Source of the DNA: Chromatiales bacterium
GTDB lineage: Bacteria > Pseudomonadota > Gammaproteobacteria > SpSt-1174
Length of the DNA stretch: 64,000 nt
Assembly: GCA_014762505.1 (NCBI GenBank)
Contig: JABURS010000034.1
Location: 1-64,000, forward strand
Direction of reading: 5' to 3'
Shown piece after piece: positions 27,929 to 37,492 of the stretch (within the stretch, counting starts at the first letter, position 1; every line of letters begins with the position of its first letter). Made by a program: the position numbers and the translations under genes. The notes under the pieces were generated by a model, which did no database searches, had not been told where the DNA came from, and was given only the letters and a program-made list of their open reading frames with translations.

Positions 27929-28693
27929 ATGGACGCACCCGACAACGACACGCTGCAGGGCCTGCGCCTGCTGGTGGCCGACGACAACAGCGTGAACCGC
28001 ACCCTGCTCTCGGCCCTGGCCGCCAACCTCGGCGCCCACTGCGAGACGGTGAACGACGGCAACCAGGCCATCGCCCGCGTCCTCGAGCAACGCTACGACT
28101 GCGTGATCCTGGACCTGCGCATGCCCGGGGTGGACGGCTACACCGCCGCCCGCGCCATCAGCCAGCTGGCCGGCGCCCCGCCGCTGCTCGCCTTCTCCGC
28201 CGACGCCGACCCCGAAGTGCACGCGGCCATCCGCGAGGCCGGCTTCAATGGCCTGCTGCAAAAGCCGCTGTCCGAGGCGCGGCTGCGCGAGGCCGTGTTT
28301 CGCTGCGTCGAGGGCGGGGATGCGGCCGCGGACGCCCCGGCCGCCGACAGCGGGGCGGTGCACGATCGCGAGGCCGCCATCGAGGCCGCCGGCGGCAATG
28401 CGGCGCTGGCGGCCGAGCTCTTTCAGATGCTGCGCGCCGACCTGGCGCAGAAGCGCCGGGAGCTGCCGGCACAGCGGGAGGAGCCGGCGGTGTTCCTCGA
28501 CCTGGTGCACCAGATCCACGGTGCCGCCGGGCATTGCCGCGCCGACCGGCTGAGGCAGGCCGCCGCCCAGCTCGAGGCCGAGCTGCGGCGGCGCGACCGC
28601 GCGCCGCGGCCGGACCTGGTGGACGCGCGCCATGCGCGGCTGCTGGAAGAGATCGACGCCCTGCTGGCCCTGCCCGACCCGTTTGCCGGGTAA
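27929..28693 (+). CDS. receiver-HPt phosphorelay protein (GacS/BarA-position, no kinase)
   Basis: A 254-residue two-domain protein. The receiver domain (residues 10-125) has the acid pocket Asp18/Asp19, phospho-acceptor Asp62 (VILDLRMPGVDG) and Lys112 (LLQKPLSEA). A histidine phosphotransfer domain (about 145-240) has His197 in 'HQIHGAAGHC'. No HAMP, dimerisation or ATPase domain exists upstream: the frame begins just after the divergent cysM promoter region. GacS/BarA normally has HAMP-HisKA-HATPase-REC-HPt and lies next to cysM/rlmD, so this resembles the tail of that kinase kept as a separate protein. The start at 27929 is the first Met before the receiver. Confidence 0.85.
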   Translation: MDAPDNDTLQGLRLLVADDNSVNRTLLSALAANLGAHCETVNDGNQAIARVLEQRYDCVILDLRMPGVDGYTAARAISQLAGAPPLLAFSADADPEVHAAIREAGFNGLLQKPLSEARLREAVFRCVEGGDAAADAPAADSGAVHDREAAIEAAGGNAALAAELFQMLRADLAQKRRELPAQREEPAVFLDLVHQIHGAAGHCRADRLRQAAAQLEAELRRRDRAPRPDLVDARHARLLEEIDALLALPDPFAG

Positions 28694-28702
28694 GCCTACC
28701 CC

Positions 28703-29089
28703 TCAGGCCTGACGCACGGCCGTGACGTAGGCGATGGCCAGATCCTTCTCGTCGGCCAGGCTGATGAACCAGGCATCGATACCCTGCTCCACCGCCACCT
28801 CGGCCGCCCGCCCGCTCAGCGCCACCAGCGGGCGCCCCAGGGCGTCGTGGGCCACGCCCACCTCGGCCAGGCGCATGCCGTCGCGAAACCCCGTGCCCAT
28901 CGCCTTGCTCACCGCCTCCTTGGCGGCGAAACGCTTGGCGAGGAAGGCGGCCGGGTGCGGGGTCTTGCCGAACTCGGCGAATTCGGTCTCGCCGAGGATG
29001 CGCCGGGCGAAGCGCTCGCCGTGACGCGCCAGCAGCCCCTCCATGCGGGCGATGGCGACGATGTCCACCCCGATGCCGACGATGTGCAT
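28703..29089 (-). CDS. acpS: holo-[acyl-carrier-protein] synthase
   Basis: A 128-residue AcpS that transfers 4'-phosphopantetheine from CoA to acyl carrier protein. The Mg-binding Asp9 (GIGVDIVAI) and Glu58 (FAAKEAVSKAMG) are in place. The ATG at 29089 shares a base with the pdxJ stop, which sets the start; the longer open frame upstream is an out-of-frame shadow of pdxJ. It is the last gene of the rpoE-to-acpS run. Confidence 0.95.
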   Translation of the reverse strand: MHIVGIGVDIVAIARMEGLLARHGERFARRILGETEFAEFGKTPHPAAFLAKRFAAKEAVSKAMGTGFRDGMRLAEVGVAHDALGRPLVALSGRAAEVAVEQGIDAWFISLADEKDLAIAYVTAVRQA

Positions 29090-29805
29090 CAGGCCGCCGG
29101 CGTCATCAGGGCCTTCATCTCGGCCACGGCCTGGCGCAGGCCGACGAACAGCGCACGCGCGACGATGGCGTGCCCGATGTTGAGCTCGACGATGTCCTGC
29201 ATGGCGGCCACCGCCGGCGTGTTGTCGTAGTCCAGCCCGTGGCCGGCATTCACCTGCAGGCCGATGGCCGTGCCGTGGGCCACCGCGGCGCGGATGCGCT
29301 CGAGCTCGCGGGCCTGGGCCGCGCCGCGCTCGTTGGCATAGGCCCCGGTGTGCAGCTCCACCACCGGCGCGCCGATCTCGCGCGCCACGTCCAGGTGTGC
29401 CGGCTCGGGCTCGATGAACAGCGAGACCCGCGCGCCGATGGCCGCCAGCGCCGCGCAGACCTCGGTCAGCCGCGCCCGCTGGCCGATCACGTCCAGTCCG
29501 CCCTCGGTGGTGAGCTCCTCGCGCCGCTCCGGCACCAGGCAGCACTCCTCGGGGCGTACCTGGCCGGCGATGCCCACCATCTCGTCGGTGGCGGCCATCT
29601 CCAGGTTGAGCCGGGTGGTGAGCACCTCGCGCGCGGCGAAGACGTCGGCATCCTGGATGTGGCGCCGGTCCTCGCGCAGGTGCATGGTGATGGCGTCGGC
29701 GCCGCCGGCCTCCGCCTCGCGTATCGCCTGCATCAGGTCGGGATACGCCGTCCCGCGCGCCTGGCGGATGGTGGCGACGTGATCGATATTCACACCAAGC
29801 TTCAT
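29089..29805 (-). CDS. pdxJ: pyridoxine 5'-phosphate synthase
   Basis: A 238-residue PdxJ, the last enzyme of DXP-dependent vitamin B6 synthesis, condensing 1-deoxyxylulose 5-phosphate with 3-amino-2-oxopropyl phosphate. Conserved blocks are '[17 protein letters not shown]', '[17 protein letters not shown]', '[15 protein letters not shown]' and '[11 protein letters not shown]'. The recO-pdxJ-acpS order is standard in gammaproteobacteria. Confidence 0.96.
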   Translation of the reverse strand: MKLGVNIDHVATIRQARGTAYPDLMQAIREAEAGGADAITMHLREDRRHIQDADVFAAREVLTTRLNLEMAATDEMVGIAGQVRPEECCLVPERREELTTEGGLDVIGQRARLTEVCAALAAIGARVSLFIEPEPAHLDVAREIGAPVVELHTGAYANERGAAQARELERIRAAVAHGTAIGLQVNAGHGLDYDNTPAVAAMQDIVELNIGHAIVARALFVGLRQAVAEMKALMTPAA

Positions 29806-29824
29806 GACGATGGCCCTTCAGGAA

Positions 29825-30508
29825 TCAACAGGTCAGTGACGACGGCAACAGGGCGCGCGTGCGCAGACGGCGTCCGGCCAGGTAATGATAAAACAACGCG
29901 TCCAGCAGCTGGCGCAGCTCGGCCAGCACGGGCCCCGCGAGCGGGACGTCCTCCCCTTCCAGGATCTGTTCCGCGACCCGGGCCGCCGCCGCCGACAGCG
30001 GCGGGATGCGCCCGCGGGGCGCCTGCCCCGCCGCCATGCCCATGTGCTCCATCCCGGCATCGGGCTCCAGGCCGTAGCCCAGCGCCTGCAGCAGGGCGAT
30101 CTCGAAGCGCGTGGCGACCGCCCAGGCCGGGGCGCCGGCCGACCAGCCGAGCAGTGCCTGCTCGTAGGCCTCGAACACCGCCGGCTCGGCCTCGCCGCGC
30201 GGCAGCAGACGCATCATCAGCTCGTTGATGTACAGGCCGAACAGCAGCCGCTCGCGCCCCAGGTCCAGGTTGCCGGCCTGCTCCAGGCCGGTGAGGGTCT
30301 TGAGCTCGCCGCGCCCGCGCCAGCGCAGCCGCAGGCGGCGGAAGGCCTCGTAGGCGATGGGCGAGGCCGCCTTGCGCCCGCTGCGCTTGCGCGCCACCAG
30401 CGACACCAGCCCCTGGTCGCGGCTGAGCACGTCGAGGATCAGGCTGTTCTCGCGATAGGCCCGCCGGTGCAGGATGTAGGCGAGCGAGGCGTCATCGTCT
30501 GCGCGCAT
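29825..30508 (-). CDS. recO: DNA repair protein RecO
   Basis: A 227-residue RecO. The N-terminal OB-fold region (AYILHRRAYRENSLILDVLSRDQGLVSLVARKRSG) precedes a helical C-terminal domain with 'LLFGLYINELMMRLL'. It helps RecF/RecR load RecA on SSB-coated single strands. It follows era by 18 bases. Confidence 0.93.
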   Translation of the reverse strand: MRADDDASLAYILHRRAYRENSLILDVLSRDQGLVSLVARKRSGRKAASPIAYEAFRRLRLRWRGRGELKTLTGLEQAGNLDLGRERLLFGLYINELMMRLLPRGEAEPAVFEAYEQALLGWSAGAPAWAVATRFEIALLQALGYGLEPDAGMEHMGMAAGQAPRGRIPPLSAAAARVAEQILEGEDVPLAGPVLAELRQLLDALFYHYLAGRRLRTRALLPSSLTC

Positions 30509-30526
30509 GGCGTACCACCGGCCGGA

Positions 30527-31414
30527 CTAGGGGGCATCCACACCGAACTGCTGCCAGCGCCGCGGATCGTTCTGCCAGTCCTCGCTCACCTTCACCCACA
30601 GACGCAGGTACACCTTCTGTTCGAGAAAGGCCTCGATGGCGGTACGCGCCCCCGAGCCGATGGCCTTGAGCATCTGCCCCTTCTTGCCGATGACGATGCC
30701 CTTCTGCCCGTCGCGCTCCACCCAGATCACCGCGCCGATGCGTACCAGCGATTCCTGCTCGTCGAACTCCTCCACCTCCACGGCCACCGAGTACGGGATC
30801 TCCTGGTGCAGGCGCTGCATGACCTGCTCGCGGATGAGCTCGCCGACGATGAAGCGCACCGACTTGTCGGTGATCTGGTCCTCGGGGAACAGCAGCCCGG
30901 ATTCCGGCAGGTAGGCCTTGAGCGTCTTCACCAGCTCGTCGCAGTTGGCCCCGGTCTGCGCGGACAGCGGCACGATCTCGGCGAAGTCGTGGCGCTTCTG
31001 CATGCTGTCGATGAAGCCCAGCACCTCGTTGGGCGACTTCAGGCGGTCCACCTTGTTGATCACCAGCACCAGCGGCTTGTTCAGGTGCTTGAGGCGCTTG
31101 AGCACGTATTCGTCCTCGGCCGTGAAGCGTCCCGCCTCCACCAGCAGGGCGACCACGTCCACCTCCTCCAGCGCGGCCACGGCCGCGGCGTTGAGCGAAC
31201 GGTTGAGCAGGGTCTTCGCGTCCTCGTGCAGCCCCGGGGTGTCGACGAACACCAGCTGCGCATCGTCCTGGGTGACGATGCCGCGGATCTGGCTGCGCGT
31301 GGTCTGCGGCTTGCTGGCGATGGCCGCCACCCGGTAGCCCACCAGGCGGTTGAGCAGGGTGGACTTGCCGACGTTGGGTCGGCCGACCAGGGCGACGAAT
31401 CCGGCACGCATCAT
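30527..31414 (-). CDS. era: GTPase Era
   Basis: A 295-residue ribosome-assembly GTPase. G1 is 'GRPNVGKST', G3 is 'DTPGLHED' and G4 is 'NKVD'. The C-terminal KH domain contains 'VIGKKGQMLKAIGSGAR', which binds the 3' end of 16S rRNA. The ATG at 31414 overlaps the rnc stop, with AGGAG about eight bases upstream. The upstream extension of the open frame is a shadow of rnc. Confidence 0.96.
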   Translation of the reverse strand: MMRAGFVALVGRPNVGKSTLLNRLVGYRVAAIASKPQTTRSQIRGIVTQDDAQLVFVDTPGLHEDAKTLLNRSLNAAAVAALEEVDVVALLVEAGRFTAEDEYVLKRLKHLNKPLVLVINKVDRLKSPNEVLGFIDSMQKRHDFAEIVPLSAQTGANCDELVKTLKAYLPESGLLFPEDQITDKSVRFIVGELIREQVMQRLHQEIPYSVAVEVEEFDEQESLVRIGAVIWVERDGQKGIVIGKKGQMLKAIGSGARTAIEAFLEQKVYLRLWVKVSEDWQNDPRRWQQFGVDAP

Positions 31415-32088
31415 GATTTTTTCTCCTGCAGGAGGTGGAGCGCCTCGGTGGCGGCGGCCTGCTCGGCCTTGCGGCGGCTGCTGCCCTCCCCCTCGGTGAC
31501 GATGTCGAGCGCCGGGATCAGGCAGCGCGCCGTGAATTTCTGGTTGTGTGGCTTGCCGCGCACGTCGATCACCTCGTAGCTGGGCAGTTCCTGCTCGCGG
31601 CCCTGCAGGAACTCCTGCAGGCGGGTCTTCGGGTCCTTGAGGTCGTCGACGCTGGGCAGGCTCGCCAGGCGCTCGCGATACAGGGCGAGGACGAAGTCGC
31701 GGGCCTCGGCGAAGCCGCGCTCGAGAAACACCGCACCGATGATCGCCTCCAGCGCATCGGCCAGGGTGGAGTCGCGGCGAAAGCCGCCGCTCTTGAGTTC
31801 GCCGGCACCGAGTCTGAGCCAGTCGCCCAGGGCGAGGTCGCGCCCCAGCTCGGCCAGGCTCTCCTTCTTCACCAGCGAGGCGCGCAGGCGGCTCAGCCCG
31901 CCCTCGTCGCAATCCGGGCAGTTCTCGTGCAGGTAGGCGGAGATCACCAGCCCCAGCACGCTGTCGCCCAGGAACTCCAGGCGTTCGTTGTGCCGGCCGC
32001 CGGCGCTGCGGTGCGTGATCGCCTGCTGGAAACGCGACGAGGCCAGAACGGCCTCGTCGAGCAGCTCCCGCAAAGGGCTGGATGCCAT
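31411..32088 (-). CDS. rnc: ribonuclease III
   Basis: A 225-residue double-strand RNA endonuclease. The signature 'NERLEFLGDSVLGLVIS' carries the catalytic acids, and 'ADALEAIIGAVFLERG' is the second metal-binding block. A C-terminal double-stranded-RNA-binding domain follows (KTRLQEFLQGREQELPSYEV...). It processes rRNA precursors. It is translationally coupled to era. Confidence 0.96.
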   Translation of the reverse strand: MASSPLRELLDEAVLASSRFQQAITHRSAGGRHNERLEFLGDSVLGLVISAYLHENCPDCDEGGLSRLRASLVKKESLAELGRDLALGDWLRLGAGELKSGGFRRDSTLADALEAIIGAVFLERGFAEARDFVLALYRERLASLPSVDDLKDPKTRLQEFLQGREQELPSYEVIDVRGKPHNQKFTARCLIPALDIVTEGEGSSRRKAEQAAATEALHLLQEKKS

Positions 32089-32093
32089 GGTGC

Positions 32094-32465
32094 TCAGTTG
32101 GCCTTGACCTGCGTGTCGAACACCGCCACCACGTCGAGATTGCCGATGAGCTTGCTGCGTTTTTCGTAGGCGATGCGCAGCGTGGCCATGTTGTTGTTGT
32201 CGATCTCGACGGTGAGGTTGTCGATCTTGATACCGGTCACGTCGTTCACTTCGAAACGCTTTTCAATACGATCCCAGATGTAGCGCTTGCTCTTCTTGCT
32301 CACGCCCGCCTCGGCCGCCACGTTCTCCAGCGTGGTCTTCACCGTGAAGTATTCGAGATAGATCGGCATCAGTCGCAACCCGACGACGACGATGACGCCG
32401 GCCAGACCGATGGCGATCAGCCAGCCGAAATAGGACATACCTGCCTGACGTGCGGGTCCCCTCAT
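32094..32465 (-). CDS. DUF4845 single-pass membrane protein
   Basis: A 123-residue DUF4845 protein nearly always found between lepB and rnc in this group. One N-terminal transmembrane helix (YFGWLIAIGLAGVIVVVGLRLMPIYLEYF) precedes a small periplasmic domain (VTGIKIDNLTVEIDNNNMATLRIAYEKRS). The ATG at 32465 follows GGGAAGGGA. Function unknown. Confidence 0.9.
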   Translation of the reverse strand: MRGPARQAGMSYFGWLIAIGLAGVIVVVGLRLMPIYLEYFTVKTTLENVAAEAGVSKKSKRYIWDRIEKRFEVNDVTGIKIDNLTVEIDNNNMATLRIAYEKRSKLIGNLDVVAVFDTQVKAN

Positions 32466-32482
32466 GACCGTCCCTTCCCCTG

Positions 32483-33448
32483 TTAGTTGATGGTATTGCC
32501 GATGCGCGAAAAGTCGTGCTCGCCGTTGGCGAAATCCCAGTTTAGCCAGATGAAAAAGGCTTTGCCAACCAGGTTCTCTGCCGGCACGCTGCCCCAACGC
32601 CGGCTGTCGTTGCTGTTGTCGCGGTTGTCGCCCATGACGAAGTAATGCCCCTCGGGCACGGTGTACTCGCCATCGCCGAACACCCGGCTGTGCTCGATCA
32701 GGATGTGATGGGAGACGCCATCCAGGTTCTCCTCCCGCAGCGACACGGCATTGCCGCCGTGCAGGCCATAGAAACCGAGACTGGTCTGCGGTTGCGGCTC
32801 GCCGTTGATGTGGATGACCTTGTTGCGATAGGCGATGCGGTCGCCGGGCAGGCCGACGATGCGCTTGATGTAGTTGACCTTCGGGTTCTCGGGATAGCGG
32901 AACACCATGACATCCCCGCGCTGCGGCGCCTCCCCTTCCGTGATCTGCGTATTGATCACCGGCAGGCGCAGGCCATAGTGGAACTTGTTCACCAGGATGA
33001 AGTCGCCCACCAGCAGGGTGGGCATCATGGAGCCGGAAGGAATGCGAAAGGGCTCGACCACGAAACTGCGCAGCAGCAGCACGACCAGCAGCACCGGGAA
33101 GAAGGAGCGCGCGTATTCCACCAGCAAGGGTTCGCCGCCGGCCACCTTACCCTTGCGGCGGCGACGCAGCACGGCGGCATCCGCCAGCCAGACAATGCCG
33201 GTGGCCAGCGTCGCCAGCACCAGGAACAGCTCCAGGCCCGCCCAGGCAATGAGCAGGATGACCGCGCAGACCACGGCGATGAAGCCCGCATACTGGGCCA
33301 GCTGATAGCGCATGCCCGTCGGCTCGCCGGCCGGCGCGGCCTCGCCGTCGCCCTGCAGGGCATAGCGGCGCACCAGCAGCTCGGCCAGCCAGATCACCCC
33401 GGTGACGACACCGGTGGCCAGCAGCATGAATTGAAAACTGGGGCTCAT
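32483..33448 (-). CDS. lepB: signal peptidase I
   Basis: A 321-residue leader peptidase. N-terminal membrane segments anchor the periplasmic catalytic domain. The nucleophile is Ser140 (RIPSGSMMPT) and the general base is Lys195 (VNYIKRIVGLPGDR). 'VPEGHYFVMGDNRDNSNDSR' is the C-terminal signature. It removes Sec and Tat signal peptides. It sits directly downstream of lepA. Confidence 0.95.
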   Translation of the reverse strand: MSPSFQFMLLATGVVTGVIWLAELLVRRYALQGDGEAAPAGEPTGMRYQLAQYAGFIAVVCAVILLIAWAGLELFLVLATLATGIVWLADAAVLRRRRKGKVAGGEPLLVEYARSFFPVLLVVLLLRSFVVEPFRIPSGSMMPTLLVGDFILVNKFHYGLRLPVINTQITEGEAPQRGDVMVFRYPENPKVNYIKRIVGLPGDRIAYRNKVIHINGEPQPQTSLGFYGLHGGNAVSLREENLDGVSHHILIEHSRVFGDGEYTVPEGHYFVMGDNRDNSNDSRRWGSVPAENLVGKAFFIWLNWDFANGEHDFSRIGNTIN

Positions 33449-33479
33449 TTACACGGCTTCCCTGTTGTTTACTGTTCGA

Positions 33480-35279
33480 TTACTTGTTGTCGACCTTGAG
33501 CACCGCGAGAAACGCCTCCTGCGGGATCTCGATCTTGCCCACCTGCTTCATGCGCTTCTTGCCCGCCTTCTGCTTCTCCAGCAGCTTGCGCTTGCGGCTC
33601 ACGTCGCCGCCGTAGCACTTGGCCAGCACGTTCTTGCGCAGGGCCTTCACGTTGGAGCGCGCGATGATGTGCCCGCCGATGGCCGCCTGGATGGCGACCT
33701 CGAACATCTGCCGCGGGATGATGTCCTTCATCCGTTCCACCAGCTCGCGACCGCGCTGCTGGCTCACGGACTTGTGCACGATGATCGACAGGGCATCCAC
33801 GCGCTCGCCGTTGATCAGCACGTCCACGCGCACCAGCGGTTCGGCCTGGAAGTGCGAGAGCTCGTAGTCGAAGGAGGCGAAGCCGCGGCTCACCGACTTC
33901 AGGCGATCGAAGAAGTCGAGCACCACTTCCGCCAGCGGCAGGTCGAAGCTGAGCTGCACCTGGCTGCCGAGATAACGCATCTGCTTCTGCACGCCGCGCT
34001 TCTCGATGCACAGGGTCATCACGTTGCCGACGTATTCCTGCGGCATGAGGATGTTCGCCGTGATGATCGGCTCGCGGATCTCCGCGATCTCGTTCACCGG
34101 CGGCAGCTGCGACGGGTTGTGGATGTTGAGCACCTCGCCCTTGGTGGTCTCCACCTCGTAGATCACGGTGGGCGCCGTGGTGATCAGGTCGATGTTGTAC
34201 TCGCGCTCCAGGCGTTCCTGCACGATCTCCATGTGCAGCATGCCGAGGAAGCCGCAGCGGAAACCGAAGCCCAGGGCCTCGGAGGTCTCGGGCTCGAAGT
34301 TGAGCGCCGCGTCGTTGAGCTTGAGCTTTTCCAGCGCCTCGCGCAGGTCCACGTAGTCGTCGGCGCTCACCGGGAACAGGCCGGCGAAGACGCGCGACTG
34401 CACCTCGCGGAAGCCCGGCAGGGGCTCGCTGGCGGGATGGTCCATGCTGGTGAAGGTATCCCCCACCTTGGCGCCGTCGATGTCCTTGATGCCGGCGATG
34501 ACGAAGCCGACCTCGCCGGCCTGCAGGGCCTCGCGGTCCACCGGCTTGGGCGTGAAGATGCCCACCTTGTCGACCTGGTAGGGCCGGCCGATGGACATGG
34601 CCTGGATCTTCTGCCGGGGACGGATCTCCCCTTCCATCACACGTACCAGGGCCACGACGCCCAGGTAGTTGTCGAACCAGGAATCGATGATCAGCGCCTT
34701 GAGCGGCGCACTGCGGTCGCCGCCCGGCGGCGGGATGCGCTTGACCAGCGACTCCAGCAGATCCTTGATGCCGACCCCGGTCTTGGCGCTCACGCGCAGG
34801 GCGTCGGTGGCCTCGATGCCGATGACCTCCTCGATCTCGCCGATCACCCGGTCCGGCTCGGCCGCCGGCAGGTCGATCTTGTTGAGCACCGGCACCACCT
34901 CCAGGCCCTGGTCGATGGCCGTGTAGCAGTTGGCCACGCTCTGCGCCTCGACGCCCTGCGAGGCGTCCACCACCAGCAGCGCGCCCTCGCAGGCGGCCAG
35001 CGAACGCGACACCTCGTAGGAGAAGTCGACGTGCCCGGGGGTGTCGATGAAGTTCAGCTGGTAGGTGTGCCCGTCCTCGGCCGGATACAGCAGCGAGACG
35101 CTCTGCGCCTTGATGGTAATGCCGCGCTCGCGCTCGATGTCCATGGAGTCCAGCACCTGCTCGGCCATCTCGCGGTCGGTGAGGCCGCCGCAGGTCTGGA
35201 TGAAGCGATCGGCGATCGTGGACTTGCCGTGGTCGATGTGGGCAATGATCGAAAAATTGCGGATGTATTGCTGTTCCAT
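33480..35279 (-). CDS. lepA: elongation factor 4 (LepA)
   Basis: A 599-residue translational GTPase. G1 is 'AHIDHGKST', G3 'DTPGHVDF' and G4 'NKIDLP'. It lacks EF-G domain IV and has the LepA-specific C-terminal domain ('[26 protein letters not shown]'). It acts on stalled or initiating ribosomes. Co-directional with lepB. Confidence 0.97.
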   Translation of the reverse strand: MEQQYIRNFSIIAHIDHGKSTIADRFIQTCGGLTDREMAEQVLDSMDIERERGITIKAQSVSLLYPAEDGHTYQLNFIDTPGHVDFSYEVSRSLAACEGALLVVDASQGVEAQSVANCYTAIDQGLEVVPVLNKIDLPAAEPDRVIGEIEEVIGIEATDALRVSAKTGVGIKDLLESLVKRIPPPGGDRSAPLKALIIDSWFDNYLGVVALVRVMEGEIRPRQKIQAMSIGRPYQVDKVGIFTPKPVDREALQAGEVGFVIAGIKDIDGAKVGDTFTSMDHPASEPLPGFREVQSRVFAGLFPVSADDYVDLREALEKLKLNDAALNFEPETSEALGFGFRCGFLGMLHMEIVQERLEREYNIDLITTAPTVIYEVETTKGEVLNIHNPSQLPPVNEIAEIREPIITANILMPQEYVGNVMTLCIEKRGVQKQMRYLGSQVQLSFDLPLAEVVLDFFDRLKSVSRGFASFDYELSHFQAEPLVRVDVLINGERVDALSIIVHKSVSQQRGRELVERMKDIIPRQMFEVAIQAAIGGHIIARSNVKALRKNVLAKCYGGDVSRKRKLLEKQKAGKKRMKQVGKIEIPQEAFLAVLKVDNK

Positions 35280-35284
35280 GTGCC

Positions 35285-35551
35285 CTACGTCAGTGCGTCT
35301 AGAAGTGAGCGTTCGTCGAGAAAGTGACAGCAGATGATGTCGTCACCCAGGGCGAGCACCGGAACCTTCACGTTGAAGCGTTCGCGCAGTGCCGCGTCCT
35401 CGTCGATATCGATCACCTCGAATTCGAAATTCCATTGCGACTGCAGGCGCATCAGTTGCGCCTGCATGTCTTCACATAAATGACAGCCGATGCGGCTATA
35501 GACCGTGAGCCGGGCCGTCGGCCCCGGGCGTCGCGTCCCGCCATCCGGCAT
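35285..35551 (-). CDS. glutaredoxin-family (DUF836-like) thioredoxin-fold protein
   Basis: An 88-residue thioredoxin-fold protein with CxxC at '[10 protein letters not shown]' near residues 23-26 and the cis-Pro strand '[11 protein letters not shown]'. It is found between mucD and lepA in many gammaproteobacteria. It probably acts as a small disulfide reductase; its partner is unknown. It starts five bases after the mucD stop. Confidence 0.88.
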   Translation of the reverse strand: MPDGGTRRPGPTARLTVYSRIGCHLCEDMQAQLMRLQSQWNFEFEVIDIDEDAALRERFNVKVPVLALGDDIICCHFLDERSLLDALT

Positions 35552-35556
35552 CGGCC

Positions 35557-36984
35557 TTACTTTTCCAGCTGCAGGGCCAGGAACACGGGACCGGCGGTGC
35601 GCTGCACCAGCACCGGCACCGAGCGGCCCTTCGGCAGGCCGGCGACCACCCGGTCGAAATCCTCCAACGAGCGGATCTCCTCCCCGTTGATCATGAGGAT
35701 GATGTCGCCGCGGCGGATGCCGGCCTGGTTGGCCGGCCCGTCGGCGATGCCGGTCACCAGCACGCCGCCCGCCTCCAGGCCGTAGGCCGACAGGGTCTCG
35801 GCGTCCGGCTGGGTGACGCTCAGCCCCAGGGCGTTGCGCGTGTCCGGCCCGGCCGGTGCCGACTCCTGGCTGGCGAGTGCGTCATCCTCCGGCAGGTTCT
35901 CGATGGTGACGCGCAGGGTGCGTTCGCGCCCCTGGCGCAGCACCTTCACCGGCACCTTCCTGCCCACCGGCGTGGAGCCGACCAGCGGCGGCAGGCGCGA
36001 GGAGCTCTCCACCTCGCGACCGTTGAAGCTCAGGATCACGTCGCCCACCTTGATGCCGGCCTTCTCCGCCGGGCTGCCCGGCAGCACGCGGGCGACCAGG
36101 GCACCGCTGGGCTTGTCCATCTTGAAGGATTCGGCCAGGTCCTGGGTGACTTCCTGGATGTAGACGCCGAGCCAGCCGCGGCTCACCTGGCCGGTGGTCT
36201 TGAGCTGCTCGACCACGTCCATCGCCACCTCGATGGGGATGGCGAAGGACAGGCCCATGAAGCCGCCGGTGCGGCTGTAGATCTGCGAGTTGATGCCCAC
36301 CACCTCGCCGTCGAGGTTGAACAGCGGGCCGCCCGAGTTGCCGGGGTTGATGGCCACGTCGGTCTGGATGAAGGGCACGTAGTTCTCGCTCGGCAGGCTG
36401 CGGCCCTTGGCGCTGACGATGCCGGCGGTGGCCGACAGCTCGAAGCCGAAGGGCGAACCGATGGCCAGCACCCATTCGCCGACCTTGAGGTCCTCGGAAC
36501 TGCCGATGCGCAGCGTCGGCAGGTTCTCGCCCTCCACCTTCAGCAGGGCCATGTCGGTGCGCGGGTCGCTGCCCACCAGCTCGGCCTTCAGTTCACGGCG
36601 GTCGCTGAGCTTGACCACGATCTCGTCGGCGTCCTTCACCACGTGGTGGTTGGTGACCACGTAGCCGTCGCTGGAGACGATGAAGCCCGAACCCAGCGAG
36701 GTGGTGTCGAATTCCTCCGGCTCGCCGCCCTCGCCGAAGAAGCGGCGGAACAGCTCGTCGAACATCTCGTGCTCGGGCAGATCGAGCCCCGGCGGCATGC
36801 CGCGGGGCACGGAGACCTTGCGGGTGGTGCCGATGTTCACCACGGCGGGGCTGTTGGCCTCCACCAGCGGGGTGAAGTCGGGCAGCGCGGCGCGTGCCGC
36901 CATCGCGGGGCTGGCGAGAAGGCCGAGGCAGAGAAGGACGACTATCAGGGCATGCCGGACAGGCTTGCGCATCATGAACACCAT
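35557..36984 (-). CDS. mucD: periplasmic serine protease DegP/MucD-like (Do family)
   Basis: A 475-residue HtrA/Do protease-chaperone. A signal peptide (VRHALIVVLLCLGLLASPAMA) is followed by the trypsin-like domain with His114 (VTNHHV), Asp144 (DPRTDMALL) and Ser217 (NPGNSGGP). Two PDZ domains follow (about 260-360 and 385-475). It degrades misfolded envelope proteins. Its place after rpoE-rseABC matches MucD of Pseudomonas. The start at 36984 is tentative; Met residues at 36975 and 36972 are alternatives and no clear ribosome site decides. Confidence 0.93.
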   Translation of the reverse strand: MVFMMRKPVRHALIVVLLCLGLLASPAMAARAALPDFTPLVEANSPAVVNIGTTRKVSVPRGMPPGLDLPEHEMFDELFRRFFGEGGEPEEFDTTSLGSGFIVSSDGYVVTNHHVVKDADEIVVKLSDRRELKAELVGSDPRTDMALLKVEGENLPTLRIGSSEDLKVGEWVLAIGSPFGFELSATAGIVSAKGRSLPSENYVPFIQTDVAINPGNSGGPLFNLDGEVVGINSQIYSRTGGFMGLSFAIPIEVAMDVVEQLKTTGQVSRGWLGVYIQEVTQDLAESFKMDKPSGALVARVLPGSPAEKAGIKVGDVILSFNGREVESSSRLPPLVGSTPVGRKVPVKVLRQGRERTLRVTIENLPEDDALASQESAPAGPDTRNALGLSVTQPDAETLSAYGLEAGGVLVTGIADGPANQAGIRRGDIILMINGEEIRSLEDFDRVVAGLPKGRSVPVLVQRTAGPVFLALQLEK

Positions 36985-37024
36985 GATCAGCTAATGCGTG
37001 TGAAACAGCGGGGTATTATGACAA

Positions 37025-37492
37025 TCAGGGGGCAAAAACGCCATGCGCCCGCAGGGCCGGCGCAGGCAGGCGACGCAGGATCACCGGCTGGTAGCGCCGG
37101 TCGTTGCCGATACGGCGGGTGAAACGCGCCACCCAGGCAAAGCCGGCGGCCAGGCCCAGCAGACCGCCGAGCACCGACAGGGCGTCGCTGCCGCCCAGCC
37201 ACTCGCCCAGGATGGCGCCGAGCAGCAGGGTGACCAGCGGCAGGGCATAGACCGCGAGGGAGCCGCGCACGAAGGCGCCCTCCCCCAGGCCGATCACCAC
37301 CTCGTCGCCGGGCGCGGCGTCCACCGGGTTGAGCACCCGCACCACGCTTCGGCGGCGCCCGAGCACCTTGTCGAGCACCGAGGTGCCACAGCCCTTGCGC
37401 GCTGAACACTGGCCGCAGGCGGACTTGCGCTGGGTCTCCACCCAGGCGTAATCGCCTTCACGGCGGACGACGCGGGCGTTCTCCTCGATCAC
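37025..37492 (-). CDS. rseC: RseC/MucC-family membrane protein
   Basis: A 155-residue inner-membrane protein. The cytoplasmic N-terminus has the Cys cluster 'SACGQCSARKGCG' and 'PGDEVVIGLGEGAFV'. Two transmembrane helices follow (SLAVYALPLVTLLLGAILGEW and LSVLGGLLGLAAGFAWVAR). RseC is linked to the sigma-E circuit and, in other species, to SoxR reduction. It overlaps rseB by four bases. Confidence 0.92.
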   Translation of the reverse strand: MIEENARVVRREGDYAWVETQRKSACGQCSARKGCGTSVLDKVLGRRRSVVRVLNPVDAAPGDEVVIGLGEGAFVRGSLAVYALPLVTLLLGAILGEWLGGSDALSVLGGLLGLAAGFAWVARFTRRIGNDRRYQPVILRRLPAPALRAHGVFAP

